NCBI GenBank assembly: GCA_016793095.1 | Contig: JAEUJQ010000050.1 | Span: 248,001-312,000, forward strand | Origin: Myxococcaceae bacterium | GTDB lineage: Bacteria; Myxococcota; Myxococcia; Myxococcales; Myxococcaceae | DNA: 64,000 bases | Direction of reading: 5' to 3' | Shown here: piece after piece, positions 17,916 to 27,052 of the stretch | Layout: every line of letters starts with the position of its first letter | Numbering within the stretch: position 1 is the stretch's first letter | Notes under the pieces: generated by a model | What the model saw: only the letters and a program-made list of their open reading frames with translations | Told to the model about the DNA's origin: nothing | The model's database searches: none | Position numbers and translations under genes: made by a program

Positions 17916-19841
17916 TCACTTCAGGTTGTACTTGAAGGGGTACGCCCCCTCGCGGGCGGGGCCGGTGTTCACCGGGAAGCGCAGCTGCATCACCTTCTTC
18001 GTCACGCAGGCCTCCACGGCGGGAGAGGACGCCGGCAGCGTCACCTTCACCCCGCGCGGCACTCCGTCGGGTGGAATGGTGAGCCCGATGGAGACCTGCC
18101 CGCTGGGGGGGATGGTCGCGGCCCCCTTCTCGAGGCACGCGGTGATGGCTGGACGGGCCCTGGTGAAGACCTTGTTCACCATCTCGGGCGTGAGGGTGAC
18201 CGGCTTCACCTTCGGAGTCACTCGCACAGACGTCCCCGCGCCCGCATCAACCACCGGCGCATCGACGACGACAGCCCCCGCGTCAGCCGGCTCGTCCTCG
18301 ACGAGCAGGCCAGCGTCCTCAGGCAGCACACCAGCGTCCACCTCCACGAGCGCGAGGGGCGGGAGCGCCGGCACGTCGGGCGTCGGCAGCACCACCGGAG
18401 GCTGCTCGTCCGGCACCTTCGTCACCCGCCAGATGCCTCCACCGACGAGCGCGACCGCCACCACTCCGGCGGCGAGCAGAGGCGCCTTCGACGACCGCTT
18501 CGGCTCATCTCCCTTGAGCACCGCGCGCAGCTCGTCGCGCACCACGTCCATCGTCGGTGGGCGCAGGTCGCGGCGCTTCTGCAGGCAGCTCTCCACCAGC
18601 CTGGCCAGCCGCTCTGGAATGGCTTCGCCCGCCGGCGTGCGCGATGGCAGCGGGGCGTAGGGCTTCGTGATGATCTGCACGGCGATGTTCACGAACGTGG
18701 GCGCGTCGAACGGGAAGTGTCCCGTCAACAACCGGTAGAGGATGACGCCCACCGCCCACACGTCGCTGCGCGCATCGACCTCTTCGCCCTGCGCCTGCTC
18801 AGGCGACATGCAGATGGGCGTGCCGATGATGGCGCCCTCGGTCGTCGACACCATCGCCTTGCCATCGGTGTCGGTGAGCTTCGCGACGCCGAAGTCGAGC
18901 ACCTTCACGTAGTCGCGGTTCCCACCACGCTCGATGAGCATGATGTTGTCGGGCTTCACGTCGCGGTGGACGACGCCCACGCGGTGGGCCGCCGCCAGCG
19001 CGTCGGCGACCTGCTCCACCGCGCCCAGGCCTCGCGCCAGCGGCACCGGCCCCGCCTCCATCAGGTCGCCGAGCGTGCGGCCGTGCAGGAACTCCATCAC
19101 GCAGTAGACGACCGACGGCCCCCTGGGCCCGGGCTCCTGCACGAAGTCGCTGATCTCCACGATGTGCTCGTGGTTGATCTGATTCACGGTGCGCGCTTCC
19201 TGGAAGAAGCGCTGCACGAGCTCGGGGTTCTGGTACTGCTCGGGGCGCAGGACCTTGATGGCCGCGAGCCGCCCCAGCGCCTGGTGCTTCGCGCGGTAGA
19301 CGGTGCCCATCGAGCCCTGGCCCAGCACCGCCTCGAGCGTCCACGGGCCCAGCGACGTACGCGTGAAGGCCTGCTCGGCGACCAGCTTCGGGCCCGACAT
19401 GAGCGTCTTGTCGAGGCGCACGAGGGCCCGCTTGAGCTCCGAGAGGTTGGCGAAGCGCTTCGCAGGGTCTGGCTGCAGGCAGCGCTCGACGACGGCCTGC
19501 AGGTGCGCAGCGGAGGCAGGCAGCGGGCCCCCGTCGAACTGGCGGCCCAGAATCGCGCGGGCCAGCAGCGCTCCCATGGCGAACACGTCAGAACGCGGCG
19601 TCGGCGCGCTCCCCGTGCGCTCGGGCGCCGAGAACCCCAGCACCGGCAACGCGTCGGGCACCACCGCTTCGACCTGCCGTCCGAACAGCGTCACCCGGTT
19701 CGGCGCGACGTCGCCCAGCGTCTCCTGCTTGCCCTTCTCGAAGCGGTCACAGAGCGCCCAGACGACGCGCACGGCCTCGTCTGGCGGCAGCGGCCCTTCG
19801 CGGAGGCGCTCCTCGAGCGTGATGCGTCCGTCACCAGACAT
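17916..19841 (-). CDS. Ser/Thr kinase with degenerate extra C-lobe and AgmX/PglI-like C-terminus
   Basis: A 641-residue kinase. Residues ~20-142 look like a kinase C-lobe without an N-lobe: GDVAPNRVTLF stands where HRDLKPxNxxL is expected, APERTG where SPEQ is, and PRSDVFAMGALLARAILG matches helix F; HRD and DFG are lost. The active kinase follows (165-445): GQGSMGTV (174-181), K196, HRDVKPDN with D294, DFG 316-318. A membrane helix spans ~454-472, then a Pro/Asp linker and a C-terminal ~90-residue domain (VNKVFTRARPAITACLEKG) of the TonB-like AgmX/PglI C-terminal type. It lies 49 bp downstream of the FecR gene, same strand, so likely one operon. Confidence 0.9.
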   Translation of the reverse strand: MSGDGRITLEERLREGPLPPDEAVRVVWALCDRFEKGKQETLGDVAPNRVTLFGRQVEAVVPDALPVLGFSAPERTGSAPTPRSDVFAMGALLARAILGRQFDGGPLPASAAHLQAVVERCLQPDPAKRFANLSELKRALVRLDKTLMSGPKLVAEQAFTRTSLGPWTLEAVLGQGSMGTVYRAKHQALGRLAAIKVLRPEQYQNPELVQRFFQEARTVNQINHEHIVEISDFVQEPGPRGPSVVYCVMEFLHGRTLGDLMEAGPVPLARGLGAVEQVADALAAAHRVGVVHRDVKPDNIMLIERGGNRDYVKVLDFGVAKLTDTDGKAMVSTTEGAIIGTPICMSPEQAQGEEVDARSDVWAVGVILYRLLTGHFPFDAPTFVNIAVQIITKPYAPLPSRTPAGEAIPERLARLVESCLQKRRDLRPPTMDVVRDELRAVLKGDEPKRSSKAPLLAAGVVAVALVGGGIWRVTKVPDEQPPVVLPTPDVPALPPLALVEVDAGVLPEDAGLLVEDEPADAGAVVVDAPVVDAGAGTSVRVTPKVKPVTLTPEMVNKVFTRARPAITACLEKGAATIPPSGQVSIGLTIPPDGVPRGVKVTLPASSPAVEACVTKKVMQLRFPVNTGPAREGAYPFKYNLK

Positions 19842-19890
19842 GTCGCGCGGTGACTGTAGCCCGAAGCGCCGGGGAGCGAAGGTTTCAGCG

Positions 19891-21783
19891 TCAGCGCTTG
19901 AGGCGCCGCAACCAGTAGGCCTCGGTCTCGCCGGTGACGACCCGGAAGAGCACCGTGTCCACCGCGCCGACCTTCACGGAGAAGCGGCCCGCGTCATCGG
20001 GGCGCACCAGCTTCCCGTTGATGAAGAGCTGTGACTGCCGCGGCGCCACGCCCGAGGCCTTCGTCTCGGCGGTCGCGCGCTCCCCGTTGGCGGGGTGGTC
20101 GATGAGCAGGGAGGTGCGCGCGTTGTCGTACTGCACGGCCAGCTTGTTGTAGCGGGCGCCCGCCTTCTCGACCCCGTTCGCGTCGAGCGCCGAGGCGGAC
20201 CAGAGGTACTCGCCTTCCTCCAGCGCGCCTGACTCGAGCACGAGCCTGGGCTCCTGCACCCGGCGATCGACGAGCGGGGCCTTGTCGATCTCCGCCGCGC
20301 GAGAGAGCCGGAAGCGCCACGCCTTCACGTCGGGCTGCGGCGTGAAGACGAAGGTGAGGGCCGGCACCTTCGACTGGTAGACGACGGTGGCCTTCTTGCC
20401 GGTCTCGGCCACCGTGTCCGAGCGGGTGGCGGTGTCCCTGGCCGAGGAGAGGTCCGCGGGGAAGTCGATGCGACCCTGCCTGCCGGCCTGCCCCTGTCCG
20501 TCGAAGAGGCGGTAGTAGAGCGGTGTCCGGCCCTGCACGGGCACCACCACCTGCTTGCCGACGGGCCCCGCGATGAGGGGAGTGGCGAACTCGGGGTCAC
20601 GCGCGAGCTGCAGGCGGTTCACCTCGTCGGGAAAGACGATGCCCAGGTCCTTCACCTCTGCGTGGACCCGCACGCGCGAGCCAGCGGTCACCACCAGGCC
20701 CGGCTTCACCGCCGGCGCCGGCGTCACCACGTCGCCTTCCACCAACACGGCCTCACCGGCCTTCACGGTGGTGGCCTTCCCCTTCACGGTCAGCGCGACC
20801 TCGCCCGAGCGTGCCTCGAGCCGCCGCTTCTTGCCCTGCCTGGTGACGACCACGGTCGCTTCGTTGCCGCCGGCCACCGTCACCTCGTCGAGCTCGACGC
20901 CGCCAGCGCCTTTGCCGTCGAACTGCAGCGTGAGCGGGCCGATGACCTTCGTGAGCGCCACCACCGGCTGTGCCCCGGCGGTGCGGCTCCCCTCGGAGAC
21001 GCCGCTCGTGCCCGCTCCCAGGCTGACCCGGACGTGCGGGCCTTCGAGGTGCGCGGAGGAGCCGGCGGGAACCTGAAAGGCGGTGCCGGCGGCCAGGGCT
21101 TCCTGCGGCTGCGCCGGCGAGTAGCGCTTCTCGCCGGGCCGCTTGAGCTGCGGGCGCCCGCGCTCCACCACCAGCGCGACGGAAGCCGGCGCGTCCACAG
21201 GCGGCTTCGGCGGCGCCTCGACGAAGCGGAACTCGCCTCCGAGCACCTCGACCTTCTGACCCGCCGCGACGCTCTGCGCGCCGGCGTCAGGCTCGAAGAA
21301 GGTGAACTCGCCGAGCGTCACCTCGGCCGACAACCCGCCGTCGATGACGCGCAGCCGCCCCGCCTGGCCGGGCACGACGTCGCCGAAGGGCGTGCGCACG
21401 CGCCCCCAGCCTGCCCCGCCCTCGTCAGAGAAGCTGAACTCTCCCTCCGACAGCTCGACGTTGGTGAGCTTCGGGCCGACGCGGAAGCGGGTCTCTTCTC
21501 CCAGCTCGAGCTCGCGCTTCTGGCTGTCGCGCAGCACCGCCCGGCTCGCCGGCCCCGTCGTCACCACGTCGCCCTCGAAGACCGGCCCCGCGCCAGCTCT
21601 CGTCACCCCTCCGTCGCGCTCGAGGTCCACCGCGCCCTCGATGGTGATGAGGGTCGCGACGGGGGCGGCGGGCACCGCGGCGAGCGGCGTCAGGTCTGGC
21701 TTCGGCGCCTCTGGGGGCGGACCGCCTTCGGGGCACCCCGCGAGCGACGCCGCCAGCACCGCCGCCCACCAGAACCGGCTCAT
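19891..21783 (-). CDS. FecR domain lipoprotein
   Basis: A 630-residue lipoprotein with lipobox LAASLAGC (Cys17). Residues ~40-165 form a FecR domain (PVFEGDVVTTGPASRAVLRD, RVRTPFGDVVPGQ), and a second FecR-like beta segment follows near 240-350 (GTAFQVPAGSSAHLEG). The C-terminal half has FecR-adjacent beta domains and ends with an Ig-like unit (DHPANGERATAETKASG). FecR periplasmic domains usually sense or relay envelope signals; in myxobacteria they are common in lipoproteins without a TonB receptor. Its ATG overlaps the stop of the upstream barrel gene, and the kinase gene follows at 49 bp. Confidence 0.87.
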   Translation of the reverse strand: MSRFWWAAVLAASLAGCPEGGPPPEAPKPDLTPLAAVPAAPVATLITIEGAVDLERDGGVTRAGAGPVFEGDVVTTGPASRAVLRDSQKRELELGEETRFRVGPKLTNVELSEGEFSFSDEGGAGWGRVRTPFGDVVPGQAGRLRVIDGGLSAEVTLGEFTFFEPDAGAQSVAAGQKVEVLGGEFRFVEAPPKPPVDAPASVALVVERGRPQLKRPGEKRYSPAQPQEALAAGTAFQVPAGSSAHLEGPHVRVSLGAGTSGVSEGSRTAGAQPVVALTKVIGPLTLQFDGKGAGGVELDEVTVAGGNEATVVVTRQGKKRRLEARSGEVALTVKGKATTVKAGEAVLVEGDVVTPAPAVKPGLVVTAGSRVRVHAEVKDLGIVFPDEVNRLQLARDPEFATPLIAGPVGKQVVVPVQGRTPLYYRLFDGQGQAGRQGRIDFPADLSSARDTATRSDTVAETGKKATVVYQSKVPALTFVFTPQPDVKAWRFRLSRAAEIDKAPLVDRRVQEPRLVLESGALEEGEYLWSASALDANGVEKAGARYNKLAVQYDNARTSLLIDHPANGERATAETKASGVAPRQSQLFINGKLVRPDDAGRFSVKVGAVDTVLFRVVTGETEAYWLRRLKR

Positions 21784-23291
21784 CGCGTCTTCTCGAGCTC
21801 GATCTGGAAGATGGCCTGGTCTCCGTCGGCCACCTCGACGGCGCGTGTCTGCGTCACGTGCTTCGGCGCCTCGATGACGAGGGTGTACTTCCCGCCGGCG
21901 ACGTCGAGCTCGAAGCGGCCATCGGCCTTCACGGCCTGTTTGAGCTTGAGCTCGACGATGCGCACGGTGGCCTTCGCGACCGGTCCGGACGCGCTCGAGA
22001 TGATGCCGCGGACCTTCGCCCTGGCGCGCTGGGCGACCGGCTCGAGCGTGACGTCCAGGGTCGCGGTGGCCTCGGGCGCGACCTGCACCACCTCGTCGGC
22101 AGGCGCGTAGCCGTCGAGCGTCACCTTCACCTTCACCGGGCCCGGTCCCGCGCTCTCGATGGTGAAGGCGCCGGTCGCCGAGGTGCTGACGGACTCCTTC
22201 CCTGCCGGCGTCACCTTCGCGCCCGCGAGGGGCTTGTCGGGACCAGCGCGCACGGTGCCGGTGATGCGACCGGGCCCGGTGGGGCGGGTGAGGACGAGCG
22301 CCACCTCGACGGGGACACCGGGCGTCACCACCACGTCCTTCCTTGCTTCCTTGAAGCCTCCCGCCGCGGCGGCGACCGTCGCTGGCCCCGGCGCCAGGCC
22401 CTCGAGCGCAAAGGCCCCGGCGTCGTCCGTCGTCGTCGAGTGACCCTGGCTCGTCACCGAGGCCCCCACGACGGCCGTTCCGTCAGCGCTGGTGACGCGG
22501 CCCACCACCGAGGGCGCGCCTGCGGGCTTCCCTGCGTCCACCGGGGGGCTGCGGCGGCCCACGAGCGATGGCCCCAGGCCAGCGCGCCAGAGGGTCTCGG
22601 TGCCCTGGGTGAGGATCGGCCCGCGGTGCGAGCCGTACTGCACCTCAGCGGAGAGCGCGACGCCGAGGTCGAACGGGCCCAGCTCGAGCAGGCCGTAGCG
22701 CACCTGGACGAAGCCATTCACGGTGAAGCCGGTGAGCTCGATGAGGCTGTACTCGGCGCGGGCCGACAGGAGCAGCGACAGGCGCCTCATCGGGTCCAGC
22801 GTGACGGTGGCGCCCACCACGGGCCCGGTGGTCGCGGCGAAGATCGGGTTCGCGAGGCCGTCGGCCGTCGGGCGGATCAACGCGACGCGGCCAGCGCTCC
22901 AGCCCAGGTGTGCCTCGAGGCCGACGACGGCGCTGGGGTTCCACCGCAACGCCACGGTCGGCGCCGCCCGGACCGTCTGCTGTGGAAACACCCGCCGGTC
23001 GGTGGCGTCGGAGCGGGTCACCCCGACCAGGTCCGATCGCAGCTCGAGGCCGAAGCCGAGGAACTGGCGGGGGAAGTGGGCTGCCGAGAGGTGCAGAGAG
23101 AAGAACGCCGGCCGTCCAGCGCCCGCCACCTGCGCCACGTCGCTGTCGAAGCGCTGCGTCGTGTTCCGGCCATTGGCGCCGATGGTCGCGAAGGCGCGGG
23201 TGTGCACCCACTCATCGGGGTGGAGGGCACTCGTCTGCTGTGCAGCGGCGCTGCCCCCGAAGAGCAGCGCGAGAGTGACGAACAGTCGCAC
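21780..23291 (-). CDS. Outer-membrane barrel-like protein with carboxypeptidase regulatory-like domains
   Basis: A protein of about 503 residues. I chose the GTG at 23291 because it gives the signal peptide MRLFVTLALLFGGSAAAQ; longer upstream GTG starts exist. Residues ~20-250 have alternating strands, aromatic girdles and length of a ~12-strand outer-membrane barrel. The C-terminal half carries three carboxypeptidase-regulatory-like (CarboxypepD_reg) beta-sandwich domains: VVGRVTSADGTAVVGA, ITGTVRAGPDKPLAGA and VRGIISSASGPVAKA. The order barrel then periplasmic or surface sandwich is unusual. It heads the operon with FecR lipoprotein and kinase. Confidence 0.75.
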   Translation of the reverse strand: MRLFVTLALLFGGSAAAQQTSALHPDEWVHTRAFATIGANGRNTTQRFDSDVAQVAGAGRPAFFSLHLSAAHFPRQFLGFGLELRSDLVGVTRSDATDRRVFPQQTVRAAPTVALRWNPSAVVGLEAHLGWSAGRVALIRPTADGLANPIFAATTGPVVGATVTLDPMRRLSLLLSARAEYSLIELTGFTVNGFVQVRYGLLELGPFDLGVALSAEVQYGSHRGPILTQGTETLWRAGLGPSLVGRRSPPVDAGKPAGAPSVVGRVTSADGTAVVGASVTSQGHSTTTDDAGAFALEGLAPGPATVAAAAGGFKEARKDVVVTPGVPVEVALVLTRPTGPGRITGTVRAGPDKPLAGAKVTPAGKESVSTSATGAFTIESAGPGPVKVKVTLDGYAPADEVVQVAPEATATLDVTLEPVAQRARAKVRGIISSASGPVAKATVRIVELKLKQAVKADGRFELDVAGGKYTLVIEAPKHVTQTRAVEVADGDQAIFQIELEKTR

Positions 23292-23368
23292 GGACGAGGG
23301 AACGGTAGCACGGGCTCTGTCGGGCACATCGCCCGGAAAGCGCTGGCCTGCTATCTGTGTGCTTCCGA

Positions 23369-24508
23369 ATGTCACTCGCGCTGCTCCTCTCGGTGGTGGT
23401 GGCGCAGGGTCGCGTCGGCGCTGCCGGCACGCTGGGAACGGCCCGGTCCCACCACACCGCGACGGTGCTGCCCGACGGTCGGGTGCTGGTCGCCGGAGGC
23501 CGCGGCCAGTCGGCCACCGAGACGCTGGCCAGCACCGAGCTCTACGAGCCGTCGTCCAACACGTGGAGCCCCGGGCCACCCATGACGACGGCGCGCGCGG
23601 GCCACACCGCCACCGCCCTGCTCGACGGACGGGTGCTGGTGGTCGGCGGCACGGCTCCCGCGGCGGACGGCGCGAGCCGCTTCGAAGCCCTGGCGTCGGC
23701 CGAGGTGTTCGACCCGAAGAAGCGCTCGTGGACGGTGGTGGGCTCCCTCTCCGAGGCCCGCAACGGCCACTCCGCGACGCGCCTGGCTGATGGCAGCGTG
23801 CTCGTCATCGGCGGCGCCCGGCCCGTCCACGTGCACCTGGACTCCGCCGAGCGCTTCGACCCGAAGACGAACGCCTTCTCCTCACGCCGGCCGCTCGCGC
23901 AGGGCCGCTGGCTGCACGAATCGGTCGCGCTCAAGGACGGCAGCGTGGTGGTGCTGGGCGGGCGCTCGAACCAGGTGCCTGGTGACGCGGGAACACCCGT
24001 GCCGAGGCCCGGCGTCGCAGTGGCGACCGTCGAGCGGTACGACGTCACAGGCGGCGTCTGGCACCCGGTCCCCGAGATGACGGAGCCACGCCAGCGGACA
24101 GCCGTCGTGAGTGACGGAGACCGCGTCATCGTCTTCGGGGGCCAGACGACGACGATGTCCACCAACTACGTCGAGTGGTGGGAGCCGGGAGGCGAGGGGT
24201 GGCGCCAGTCGAAGAGCCACCTGTCGGTGCCCATCGCTGGCCACACTGCCACGCTGCTGCCGGCGGGTGACGTGCTGGTCGCTGGCGGCGAACCCCCGAC
24301 GGCGGTGGACACGGCGCGGGTGCAGCGCTGGGAACACGACGCGCAGCGCTGGTGCCTCGCCGGTCAGCTGAAGACGTCGCGGAAGGCCCACACCGCCACG
24401 CTGCTCAAAGACGGCTCGGTGCTGTTCGCGGGCGGAACCTCTGCGGGCATGCCCGAGGCGACGGCGGAGCGGTGGTTCCCGACGAAGGGCGCCTGCGTCG
24501 AGCCGTAG
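23369..24508 (+). CDS. Exported Kelch-repeat protein
   Basis: A 379-residue protein with signal MSLALLLSVVVAQGRVGA from the ATG at 23369. The rest is six to seven Kelch repeats with the LPDGRVLVAGG type motif (LLDGRVLVVGG, LADGSVLVIGG, LKDGSVVVLGG, LPAGDVLVAGG, LKDGSVLFAGG), each with HTAT or HSAT in the preceding strand. It should fold as a beta-propeller related to galactose oxidase. No catalytic Cys-Tyr copper site can be identified, so it is likely a binding scaffold. It is divergent from the barrel operon. Confidence 0.87.
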   Translation: MSLALLLSVVVAQGRVGAAGTLGTARSHHTATVLPDGRVLVAGGRGQSATETLASTELYEPSSNTWSPGPPMTTARAGHTATALLDGRVLVVGGTAPAADGASRFEALASAEVFDPKKRSWTVVGSLSEARNGHSATRLADGSVLVIGGARPVHVHLDSAERFDPKTNAFSSRRPLAQGRWLHESVALKDGSVVVLGGRSNQVPGDAGTPVPRPGVAVATVERYDVTGGVWHPVPEMTEPRQRTAVVSDGDRVIVFGGQTTTMSTNYVEWWEPGGEGWRQSKSHLSVPIAGHTATLLPAGDVLVAGGEPPTAVDTARVQRWEHDAQRWCLAGQLKTSRKAHTATLLKDGSVLFAGGTSAGMPEATAERWFPTKGACVEP

Positions 24509-24519
24509 CGCCGGCCGGC

Positions 24520-25566
24520 TCAGAACGTGAGCGCGAGGGCTCCCATCGCGCCGCCGGGCACGGGGGCGAGGGAGAGCCGCGGCCGCCCCGCCTCCTCGGA
24601 GCGCTCCAGCAGCGCAGCGCCGTGCGACACCTCGAGGAAGAGCGGGACCCCGAAGACGGTCGCGAAGACGCCGGCAGCTCCAGCGAAGAGCACGGTGGCG
24701 TCGGCGCGTGGGTCGCGAAACGGGCCGAACGCGCCTGCGAACGCCCCGGCGACGGCGCCAGCGCCTGCCGCCCCCGCGATGGCGAGGGAGGCGAGCCAGC
24801 CGAGCCAGGCCCAGCCGGCGGTGCCGCGGCCACCGAGGCCCCGGTGCACGGCGAGCGGCACCAGCGGCGCGAGGGAGGCCGTGACGACGCCGAGGCCGAG
24901 CGCGAGCGCCGAGGAGTACGTGAGCGCGCCGAGACCGATGGAGAGCAGCGCGCCGACACTGAGGGTGCCGAGCATGCTGAGCGTCGTCGCGACGAAGCGC
25001 CCGGTGCGGACCGAGAGGAAAGGAGCCTCCTCGAGCGCTTCGTGTCGGGCCTCGAGCGCCAGCACCGTGACGCCCACTGCCACAGCCGAGGCCGCGAGGA
25101 CGACGGGCCACGCCGGCCGGAGCGGGTCCGAGGGCGGAGCGAGCGCCAACGAGACGAACAGCAGCAAAGTACCGAGCGCGAGGCCCCCGATGGCGCCGCC
25201 GACCGCAGCGCCCGGGCTCAGCTCTCCGCCCAGCAAGGCCCACCCGGCGGTCGCCCCCGCGATGGACGTGATGGACGCCAGCAGCCCGAGGACGAGGGAG
25301 GGAGCCGGGGAGCAGAAGCCCACGCATGACTGCGTCGCCATCACCAGCACGGGCAGTGCCGCACCGATGGCCCCGCCGACCAGCGCTCCGGTGAAGCGCG
25401 CCACCGCGCCATCGGACCAGAAGTCATGCGCTCCGGCCCTGCGGACGAAGCGCTCGGGCTCTGGCACCCGCTGCAGTGGGTACCGCGGCAGCTCGAGGTC
25501 GCCGGCCTCTCCGACGGTGCCGCCAGGGTGTCCGAGCGTGACGAGGGCGAGGGCGAGCGCGAGCAT
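24520..25566 (-). CDS. Multi-spanning membrane protein of unknown function
   Basis: A 348-residue protein with about nine hydrophobic Gly/Ala/Leu-rich segments after a short leader (MLALALALVTLG). The segment GALVGGAIGAALPVLV resembles the glycine-zipper helices of small membrane proteins, and the middle region has repeated GLALG/AGATAG helices. No motif for transport or catalysis is visible. I took the ATG at 25566 because it starts 4 bp after the hydrolase stop, which suggests an operon. Function unknown. Confidence 0.72.
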   Translation of the reverse strand: MLALALALVTLGHPGGTVGEAGDLELPRYPLQRVPEPERFVRRAGAHDFWSDGAVARFTGALVGGAIGAALPVLVMATQSCVGFCSPAPSLVLGLLASITSIAGATAGWALLGGELSPGAAVGGAIGGLALGTLLLFVSLALAPPSDPLRPAWPVVLAASAVAVGVTVLALEARHEALEEAPFLSVRTGRFVATTLSMLGTLSVGALLSIGLGALTYSSALALGLGVVTASLAPLVPLAVHRGLGGRGTAGWAWLGWLASLAIAGAAGAGAVAGAFAGAFGPFRDPRADATVLFAGAAGVFATVFGVPLFLEVSHGAALLERSEEAGRPRLSLAPVPGGAMGALALTF

Positions 25567-25570
25567 CGGT

Positions 25571-26554
25571 TCATCCAACCACGACGTGGGAGCCGTCGCC
25601 TTCGAGCCGGGGAGGCGGGCCCGCGAGCTGTTCGACGCGCGCGATGAGCGCGAGCCACTGCTTCGGGGCCGCGAGGTGCACCACGTGCGGCTTCGGCCAC
25701 GACTCGACGACGAGGTCAGGCTTGAGCGCCTTCGCGCGCGCGAGGTCGTCATCATCCATCGCGCCGACGAGGCCCAGCTCGGGGTCGCGGAAGGAGGAGG
25801 CCTGCAGCAGCACCATCGGGCAGCGCGCCCTCGCCAGCGCGTCGCCCTGGTCCATGTCCGAGATGGAGCCGTCCACGCAGGCCTGCGTGAAGCCGATGTC
25901 GTACTCGGACAGGCCCCGCACGAAGAGGCGGACGTGCATGGGCAGCCACCAGAGGTCGACGGGCTGGCCGGGCCTGGCGCGTTGGTGTCGGCGAATGGCG
26001 CCACCCAGCACCCATGCCAGCGGCCGGGGGAAGTTCATGAGCGCCTTGCCGGGGCGGGTCGGCAGCTTCAGCGTCGAGAAGAAGCCCGCGAGGTCGGGCA
26101 GCGTGGCGACGACGTGCGTGAAGAAGTCGTGCACCCAGGTGTCGTCGCGCATGCGCGGCCACTCGGTGGAGAAGAGCGGCGGGTCTTCGAGCAGCACGCC
26201 GCGCACCAGCGCTGGCGCGTTCGCGGCCGCCCACAGACAGATGAGCCCGCCCGACGAGTTACCCGACAGCAGCGCCGGCGCGCGGACGACCTCCCGCAGG
26301 AACGCGACGAGGTCCTTCCCGCAGCGGGAGAACGTGTACTGCCCGGGCGTGTGCTCGCTCTTCCCGTGACCGCGCACGTCCATCGCGTAGACGCGGTGCT
26401 TCACCGCGAGGGCGGGCATCACCTTCTGGTAGCTCATCCACGGGAAGGACTGGCCAGGCACCAGCACGATGGGCGGCCCGTCTCCGGCGACCGCGTAGTG
26501 GAGCCGGACTCCATCTACCGTGACGTCGTGCTCGGAGATCATCTCGGGCAGCAT
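25571..26554 (-). CDS. Alpha/beta hydrolase
   Basis: A 327-residue cytoplasmic alpha/beta-hydrolase. The oxyanion region is VLVPGQSFPW, the nucleophile elbow is GNSSGG with S100, the strand before it is YAMDVRGHGKS. The catalytic Asp and His are expected in the C-terminal cap region (KPHVVHLAAPKQW). The family includes esterases, haloalkane dehalogenases and epoxide hydrolases, and the substrate cannot be read from the sequence. Starts at 26554 or at the in-frame ATG at 26542. It is followed by the membrane protein gene with a 4-bp gap. Confidence 0.85.
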   Translation of the reverse strand: MLPEMISEHDVTVDGVRLHYAVAGDGPPIVLVPGQSFPWMSYQKVMPALAVKHRVYAMDVRGHGKSEHTPGQYTFSRCGKDLVAFLREVVRAPALLSGNSSGGLICLWAAANAPALVRGVLLEDPPLFSTEWPRMRDDTWVHDFFTHVVATLPDLAGFFSTLKLPTRPGKALMNFPRPLAWVLGGAIRRHQRARPGQPVDLWWLPMHVRLFVRGLSEYDIGFTQACVDGSISDMDQGDALARARCPMVLLQASSFRDPELGLVGAMDDDDLARAKALKPDLVVESWPKPHVVHLAAPKQWLALIARVEQLAGPPPRLEGDGSHVVVG

Positions 26555-26621
26555 CCCGGCCGGCCCGTGCCATGTCCAGCCACACGTTGACTCGCTGACG
26601 GCGCGCCCTCAGGCTGCCCAC

Positions 26622-27002
26622 ATGCGGCTCGCGCACTGCACGGTCCTGCTCCTCACCTCGGGCTTCGCCATGGCCACGCCTCCCGTCGAACGAAAGACCG
26701 GCTTCGAGCCGTACCCCGGCGCGCGCAACCTCTGCTCCGAGCACGTCACCGCCAACGCCATGCACCTCCGCTGGACATCCTGGGCGACGAAGGACGACGT
26801 CAAGGCCGTGGTCGCCCACTACGAGAAGGCCACGGGCCAGAAGGCCGGTACCGGCGAGCGGGGCGAGCGCACGTTCACGGACGGCAAGGACCTGCGCCTG
26901 TCGGTGTACCCGGCCAGCAAGCACGACGAGTTTCCGAAGTGCGACCAGAGGCCCACTGCGGACGAGAAGGTCGTCGTGCTCATCTCGCAGGCCATCCGGT
27001 GA
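26622..27002 (+). CDS. Small secreted protein of unknown function
   Basis: A 126-residue protein with signal peptide MRLAHCTVLLLTSGFAMA, then a compact alpha/beta region with two cysteines (NLCSEHV, KCDQRP) and the pattern TKDDVKAVVAHYEKATG. That pattern is like a small periplasmic domain found in short myxobacterial exported proteins. No known family is recognised. It is divergent from the hydrolase gene at 26554 and 50 bp before the second hydrolase gene on the same strand, so a loose operon is possible. Confidence 0.72.
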   Translation: MRLAHCTVLLLTSGFAMATPPVERKTGFEPYPGARNLCSEHVTANAMHLRWTSWATKDDVKAVVAHYEKATGQKAGTGERGERTFTDGKDLRLSVYPASKHDEFPKCDQRPTADEKVVVLISQAIR

Positions 27003-27052
27003 CTGGCGTGGCGCCGTGAAGACCTGAAGGCACTGCCTGGTCCGGCCCGCCC

